Assembly (NCBI GenBank): GCA_025935445.1
Contig: JAICVG010000050.1
Span: 1 to 7,034 of the forward strand
DNA: 7,034 nucleotides
Reading direction: 5' to 3'
Source: Nitrososphaera sp.
GTDB lineage: Archaea; Thermoproteota; Nitrososphaeria; Nitrososphaerales; Nitrososphaeraceae
The notes beneath the pieces were generated by a model. It made no database searches, had not been told where the DNA came from, and was given only the letters and a program-made list of their open reading frames with translations. The position numbers and the translations under genes were made by a program. Within the stretch, counting starts at the first letter, position 1; each line of letters opens with the position of its first letter. This document shows positions 5,923 to 7,034 of this stretch, piece by piece.

Positions 5923-5948
5923 GCCGGCCATCGAGTTGTTGATTTACC

Positions 5949-6110
5949 TTGTCAGGGAGTCCTTTAATATCAGACGACTATAAGATTGCGATTGAAGGCT
6001 GGAAGACCCGCAAAGACCAGCTGCTTAGACAGCGAGAATCAGTAACGAGGATAAACTACAAGGGGGAAAAAGTGAACATTTTATCACTTTTGAAGCAAAA
6101 AAACAGTTGA
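5949..6110 (+). CDS. Small basic protein (53 aa) of unknown function
   Basis: This short frame begins at TTG 5949 as MSGSPLISDDYKIAIEGWKT, continues with a basic segment (RKDQLLRQRESVTRINYKGE) and ends in KVNILSLLKQKNS at TGA 6108-6110. It looks coding: charged amphipathic residues are spaced like helices, no low-complexity run is present, and a TATA-like box sits 30 bp before the TTG, the spacing of proven genes here. No ATG is available in frame. The stop lies only 35 bp before the methyltransferase GTG start, whose probable promoter partly follows the stop codon. It could be co-expressed with that enzyme or independent. An 8-bp inverted repeat falls inside its 3' end (6068-6091). I do not recognise a family. 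The alternative, a chance ORF, is less likely given promoter and composition. Confidence 0.6.
   Translation: MSGSPLISDDYKIAIEGWKTRKDQLLRQRESVTRINYKGEKVNILSLLKQKNS
6068..6091. repeat. Perfect 8-bp inverted repeat upstream of the methyltransferase
   Basis: AAAAGTGA (6068-6075) is exactly mirrored by TCACTTTT (6084-6091) with an 8-bp spacer. It overlaps codons of the 53-residue ORF and ends 22 bp before the methyltransferase TATA-like box. A 16-bp centre-to-centre spacing of half-sites could suit a dimeric repressor or activator, but coding use may explain it. Confidence 0.4.
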
Positions 6111-6113
6111 AGG

Positions 6114-6121
6114 TAAAAATA
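6114..6121 (+). promoter_or_regulatory. TATA-like box for the methyltransferase
   Basis: TAAAAATA is centred about 28 bp before the GTG at 6146 and begins 3 bp after the stop of the 53-residue ORF. It supports GTG 6146 as the start rather than TTG 6107, which lies upstream of the box. Confidence 0.5.
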
Positions 6122-6145
6122 TCCTGTGTATACATTATTGCAGGC

Positions 6146-6751
6146 GTGGACAGCAAGGTTCTCAGCGTAATATCTAGGCTTAATATGCAGTCAAACCGAG
6201 AAAGAAGCGGCAGAGTAAAAGTTGCACCTGATCAGGAGATGCTTGCCATCACAGCCGATACTGGTATATTCTTTTCAGTACTTCTCAAGGCAATCAAGGC
6301 AAGACGCATATTAGAAGTGGGTACATCAGCAGGGTTTTCCACACTGTGGTTCGCCGACGCAATGGGCAAGAACCATAGCACAAGGATAATAACGATAGAA
6401 ATGAACCCGCAAAAAGTAGAGCGGGCATTGAAAAATTTCAAAGAGGCCGGTATTGATAAGATAATAGAGATAAAACAAGGCATCGCTCTTGACCTGCTGC
6501 ATAAGCTCAAAGGCAAGTTTGATTTTGTCTTCCTTGATGCAGATAAAGAGAACATCATAAGATATTTTGACATTGTCCTACCAATGGTAAGAATTGGAGG
6601 GATAATTGCAGCAGATAACATGCTTTATCCTGACCATTTCCGACCTGCTATGAGAAAGTATACGCGCCATGTGCACACCAAGCCCAACATCCAGTCAGTC
6701 ACTGTGCCAATAGGAATGGGAGAAGAGATTACGATCAAACTGCGCAACTAA
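6146..6751 (+). CDS. SAM-dependent O-methyltransferase (family 3, COMT/CCoAOMT-like, COG4122)
   Basis: The predicted enzyme transfers a methyl group from S-adenosylmethionine to a hydroxyl of an unknown, probably catechol-like, substrate in the cytoplasm. Numbering from GTG 6146 (201 aa), motif I is ILEVGTSAGFSTLWFADAM (about 55-73). The acidic end of the next strand, IITIEMNPQKVERA, binds the SAM ribose. FLDADKENI follows, with Asp131, and then IGGIIAADNML with Asp157-Asn158. Asp131, Asp157 and Asn158 correspond to the divalent-metal ligands of catechol O-methyltransferases, so a Mg2+-dependent mechanism is likely. The ORF can extend to TTG 6107 (214 aa), but that adds a non-conserved leader and precedes the TATA-like box; GTG 6146 is preferred. 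Length fits the family. Substrate cannot be told from context. Confidence 0.87.
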   Translation: MDSKVLSVISRLNMQSNRERSGRVKVAPDQEMLAITADTGIFFSVLLKAIKARRILEVGTSAGFSTLWFADAMGKNHSTRIITIEMNPQKVERALKNFKEAGIDKIIEIKQGIALDLLHKLKGKFDFVFLDADKENIIRYFDIVLPMVRIGGIIAADNMLYPDHFRPAMRKYTRHVHTKPNIQSVTVPIGMGEEITIKLRN

Positions 6752-6758
6752 TTGTAAA

Positions 6759-6768
6759 TCTTTCTTTC
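6759..6768 (+). terminator. Pyrimidine/T-rich tract after the methyltransferase
   Basis: TCTTTCTTTC begins 8 bp after the stop codon. Archaeal polymerase stops at T-rich tracts without needing a hairpin, so this is a plausible but interrupted termination site. Confidence 0.35.
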
Positions 6769-6781
6769 AGAATGGAATCGT

Positions 6782-6813
6782 ACATGCGATGTGACCTGTT
6801 CTGCATCGCATGT
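6782..6813. repeat. Perfect 10-bp inverted repeat (hairpin or regulator site)
   Basis: ACATGCGATG (6782-6791) is perfectly mirrored by CATCGCATGT (6804-6813) across a 12-bp spacer. As RNA it would form a 10-bp stem, extended to 12 by two G-U pairs, with an 8-nt loop. The 22-bp distance between arm centres is two helical turns, which also suits a dimeric DNA-binding protein. It is the strongest symmetrical element in the window and lies in no gene. Confidence 0.65.
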
Positions 6814-6922
6814 TATACTGAAAAAGCACTAAATTTGTGATGACAGCCAATTCCTGCACCGTCATCCTCCATAGAAAAAGACCCCAATAAGCGCTGCGTT
6901 GTAAAAAGTCTGATGTCTATCG

Positions 6923-6930
6923 CTTTAATA
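6923..6930 (+). promoter_or_regulatory. TATA-like box near the right end
   Basis: CTTTAATA is centred 27 bp before ATG 6954. Its spacing matches the promoters of the firm genes, suggesting a transcript starts near 6953. Confidence 0.35.
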
Positions 6931-6953
6931 CTGGCTGGGCAATATCTGCTGTG

Positions 6954-7025
6954 ATGACGACGGCATTGCATCGTACTATGCTAAAAGTGATAGCGGAACA
7001 TCTCACTAATGCATATACAACCTGA
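6954..7025 (+). CDS. Possible leaderless micro-ORF (23 aa)
   Basis: ATG 6954 opens a 23-codon frame, MTTALHRTMLKVIAEHLTNA and three more residues, ending in TGA 7023-7025. The TATA-like box 27 bp upstream and a helix-like sequence support it; its length and lack of any recognised motif argue against. It could be a leader peptide for a gene beyond the window, a true microprotein or chance. Confidence 0.22.
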   Translation: MTTALHRTMLKVIAEHLTNAYTT

Positions 7026-7034
7026 GAAGGAATA

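Larger units (their letters stand above)
6814..7034. other. Right-end intergenic stretch with weak small-ORF and RNA candidates
   Basis: No gene can be called firmly here. The sequence GTGATGAC occurs at 6837-6844 and again at 6951-6958. Each GTGATGA copy matches a C-box consensus and is followed 70-75 bp later by CTGA (6910-6913 and 7022-7025), a D-box match, though the spacing is long for archaeal C/D RNAs. A minus-strand frame at 6813-6971 (52 aa) has no promoter and unconvincing composition. Confidence 0.4.

Noticed and set aside
6107..6145. TTG 6107 as start of the methyltransferase, overlapping the preceding stop
   Set aside because: A stop/start overlap is tempting as translational coupling, but the added residues are not family-like and GTG 6146 has a well-spaced TATA-like box.
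6813..6971. 52-residue minus-strand ORF near the right end
   Set aside because: No TATA-like box at the expected distance, His/Arg-rich unnatural composition, and it runs into the inverted repeat.
1..7034. Mobile elements, CRISPR arrays, tRNA or rRNA genes
   Set aside because: No transposase or integrase motifs, no regularly spaced repeats, and no T-loop/acceptor patterns were seen on either strand.

Overview
The window looks like chromosomal DNA of an ammonia-oxidising-type thaumarchaeon (Nitrososphaerota), probably a moderate-GC, soil-type lineage. The domain is clear from the genes: an archaeal RNA polymerase subunit Rpo6, ribosomal protein S25e (absent from bacteria), an archaeal/eukaryotic ATP-dependent DNA ligase, a PAC2-family protein and a FilR1-type winged-helix regulator. 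The finer placement is an inference from protein similarity remembered, not searched.

Layout, left to right. A tiny CxxH/CxxC protein (13-117, +) and a two-helix membrane protein (189-422, +) precede a FilR1-type regulator (469-1296, +). The regulator converges on rpo6 (1308-1772, -), with only 11 bp between them. A 315-bp AT-rich gap (1773-2087) separates rpo6 from a divergent cyclophilin-like protein (2088-2483, +), whose 3' end overlaps that of S25e (2473-2799, -) by 11 bp. Upstream of S25e, 2863-3172 (-) looks like a decayed gene. It diverges from DNA ligase (3234-5030, +), which converges on a PAC2-family gene (5143-5859, -). A divergent promoter region then leads to a previously uncalled 53-residue ORF (5949-6110, +) and an O-methyltransferase (6146-6751, +). 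The last 283 bp hold a strong inverted repeat and some weak small-ORF or RNA candidates.

The window is almost entirely single-gene transcription units on alternating strands. Nearly every gene has an AT-rich TATA-like box centred about 25-32 bp before its start codon, the arrangement expected for leaderless archaeal mRNAs. This spacing decides several starts: TTG for ligase, GTG at 6146 for the methyltransferase, TTG for the 53-residue ORF, TTG for rpo6, and ATG at 189 rather than 162 for the membrane protein.

The genes are mainly information-processing housekeeping (transcription, translation, DNA joining, probably protein quality control) mixed with small uncharacterised proteins. I see no mobile element, CRISPR array, tRNA or rRNA, and no convincing new multi-gene system. 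The most useful leads are the small ORFs, the decayed gene beside ligase, and the inverted repeats at 446-455, 6068-6091 and 6782-6813.
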